Assembly (NCBI RefSeq): GCF_023273895.1
Contig: NZ_CP096883.1
Location: 4,650,001-4,714,000 of the forward strand
DNA from: Sphingobacterium sp. PCS056
GTDB taxonomy: Bacteria > Bacteroidota > Bacteroidia > Sphingobacteriales > Sphingobacteriaceae
Direction of reading: 5' to 3'
Length of the DNA: 64,000 bases
Made by a program: the position numbers and the translations under genes. The notes under the pieces are model-generated. The model was not told the origin of the DNA. It saw only the letters and a list, made by a program, of their open reading frames with translations, and searched no databases. Positions within the stretch are counted from its first letter, which is position 1; each line of letters starts with the position of its first letter. Positions 63,601-64,000 of this stretch are shown here, one piece after another.

Positions 63601-63628
63601 AAAGCTAATCGCAAGATTAGCTTTTTTT
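63601..63628 (+). terminator. Terminator after tRNA-Lys copy 2
   Basis: AAAGCTAATC / GATTAGCTTT stem, GCAA loop, then a T-run. Confidence 0.9.
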
Positions 63629-63796
63629 GTTTAAAGATATTTGGGATTCGAAAGAAGAGAAAAACAAATCTCATTTATCATTTCAAACGCTAACAAAACA
63701 GCCTAAAATCATAGGTTCCTATAATATCTACCAGCATTCCTATAATAAAAAATATGGGACTGCACGAAAGGGCTACTTTCGTAGAAAATTCGAAAA

Positions 63797-64000
63797 ATGT
63801 TAAAATCAATATCTTTTTTATTCCTTCTTATATCGCTTTCGCATCTATCCATTGCTCAAAAGAGATATACGATATCGGGGACAATCACAGATGTCTCAAG
63901 CGGCGAAACACTGATTGGTGCTACGGTCCGACTACAAGAATTACCTCAATCAAGCAGTTTAAGCAATTCTTATGGCTTTTATTCTGTTTCAGCTACATCA
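63797..64000 (+). CDS. TonB-dependent receptor, 5' part only (cut by window edge)
   Basis: 68 codons visible from ATG 63797. Signal peptide MLKSISFLFLLISLSHLSIA followed by a carboxypeptidase-regulatory-like domain (YTISGTITDVSSGETLIGAT, SNSYGFYSVSA), as at the start of outer-membrane TonB-dependent receptors. Rest beyond base 64000; substrate unknown. Confidence 0.8.
   Translation, partial: MLKSISFLFLLISLSHLSIAQKRYTISGTITDVSSGETLIGATVRLQELPQSSSLSNSYGFYSVSATS

Noticed and set aside
1..64000. CRISPR arrays, rRNA genes, complete insertion sequences, replication origins
   Set aside because: No regularly spaced repeats, rRNA signature, transposase gene or DnaA-box cluster was seen on reading either strand.

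Overview
The window is an AT-rich bacterial chromosome segment from the phylum Bacteroidota, most likely family Sphingobacteriaceae (Sphingobacterium-like). The evidence is a SusC/SusD pair with a glycan-binding lipoprotein, a hybrid two-component (HTCS) regulator, DUF2851, DUF4199 and SMUG2-type proteins, and many promoters with the Bacteroidota -7 motif TAnnTTTG. The genus is an inference. Both ends cut genes: lepA on the left and a TonB-dependent receptor on the right.

Layout. 1-4.2 kb: lepA, a cation-diffusion-facilitator transporter and an aspartate-type aminotransferase. 4.3-15.4 kb: a high-affinity potassium uptake (Kdp) locus on the minus strand. A sigma-54-dependent NtrC-type regulator is followed, after a terminator, by two tiny membrane-protein genes, a 119-aa soluble protein, kdpF, kdpA, kdpB, kdpC, an outer-membrane porin, a KdpD sensor half without kinase, and a separate HAMP-PAS histidine kinase. 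Several of these small genes are below usual ORF cut-offs. A GG-N10-GC sigma-54-like promoter lies just upstream of the first one. 15.5-24.2 kb: a YARHG lipoprotein, a DUF2306 membrane protein and a glycogen operon (GH31, glgB, glgA, glgC). 24.3-38.7 kb: housekeeping and envelope genes (MacB/FtsX-like permease, queA, ispD, metallo-hydrolase, two glycosyltransferases, DUF4199, a dihydroorotase-like protein lacking catalytic residues, ubiX, ankyrin protein, DUF2851, ribD, prmC), with a candidate small RNA between ubiX and the ankyrin gene.

38.8-55.3 kb: a tRNA-Lys followed by a xylan-type polysaccharide utilization locus: GH43, a relic of a deleted hydrolase gene, susC, susD, a surface glycan-binding protein, GH115 and an HTCS regulator. 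The GH115-HTCS part looks distinctly more GC-rich than its surroundings. 55.4-61.3 kb: an accessory stretch of small genes: an acetyltransferase, a 59-aa HU-like protein, a PAS-LuxR regulator, four unrecognised small proteins (two of them secreted), a leucine-rich protein and an Imm22-like immunity protein. A nearly identical ~48-bp palindrome-containing box precedes two of the secreted or membrane-anchored genes. 61.3-64 kb: an arginase-family enzyme, a SMUG2-type DNA glycosylase, a second identical tRNA-Lys and the truncated receptor.

Working together: the Kdp genes form one potassium-starvation response unit with its own sensors and activator; the glg genes make and trim glycogen; the PUL senses, imports and cleaves glucuronoarabinoxylan-type glycans. 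All family calls come from reading motifs; no database search was run.
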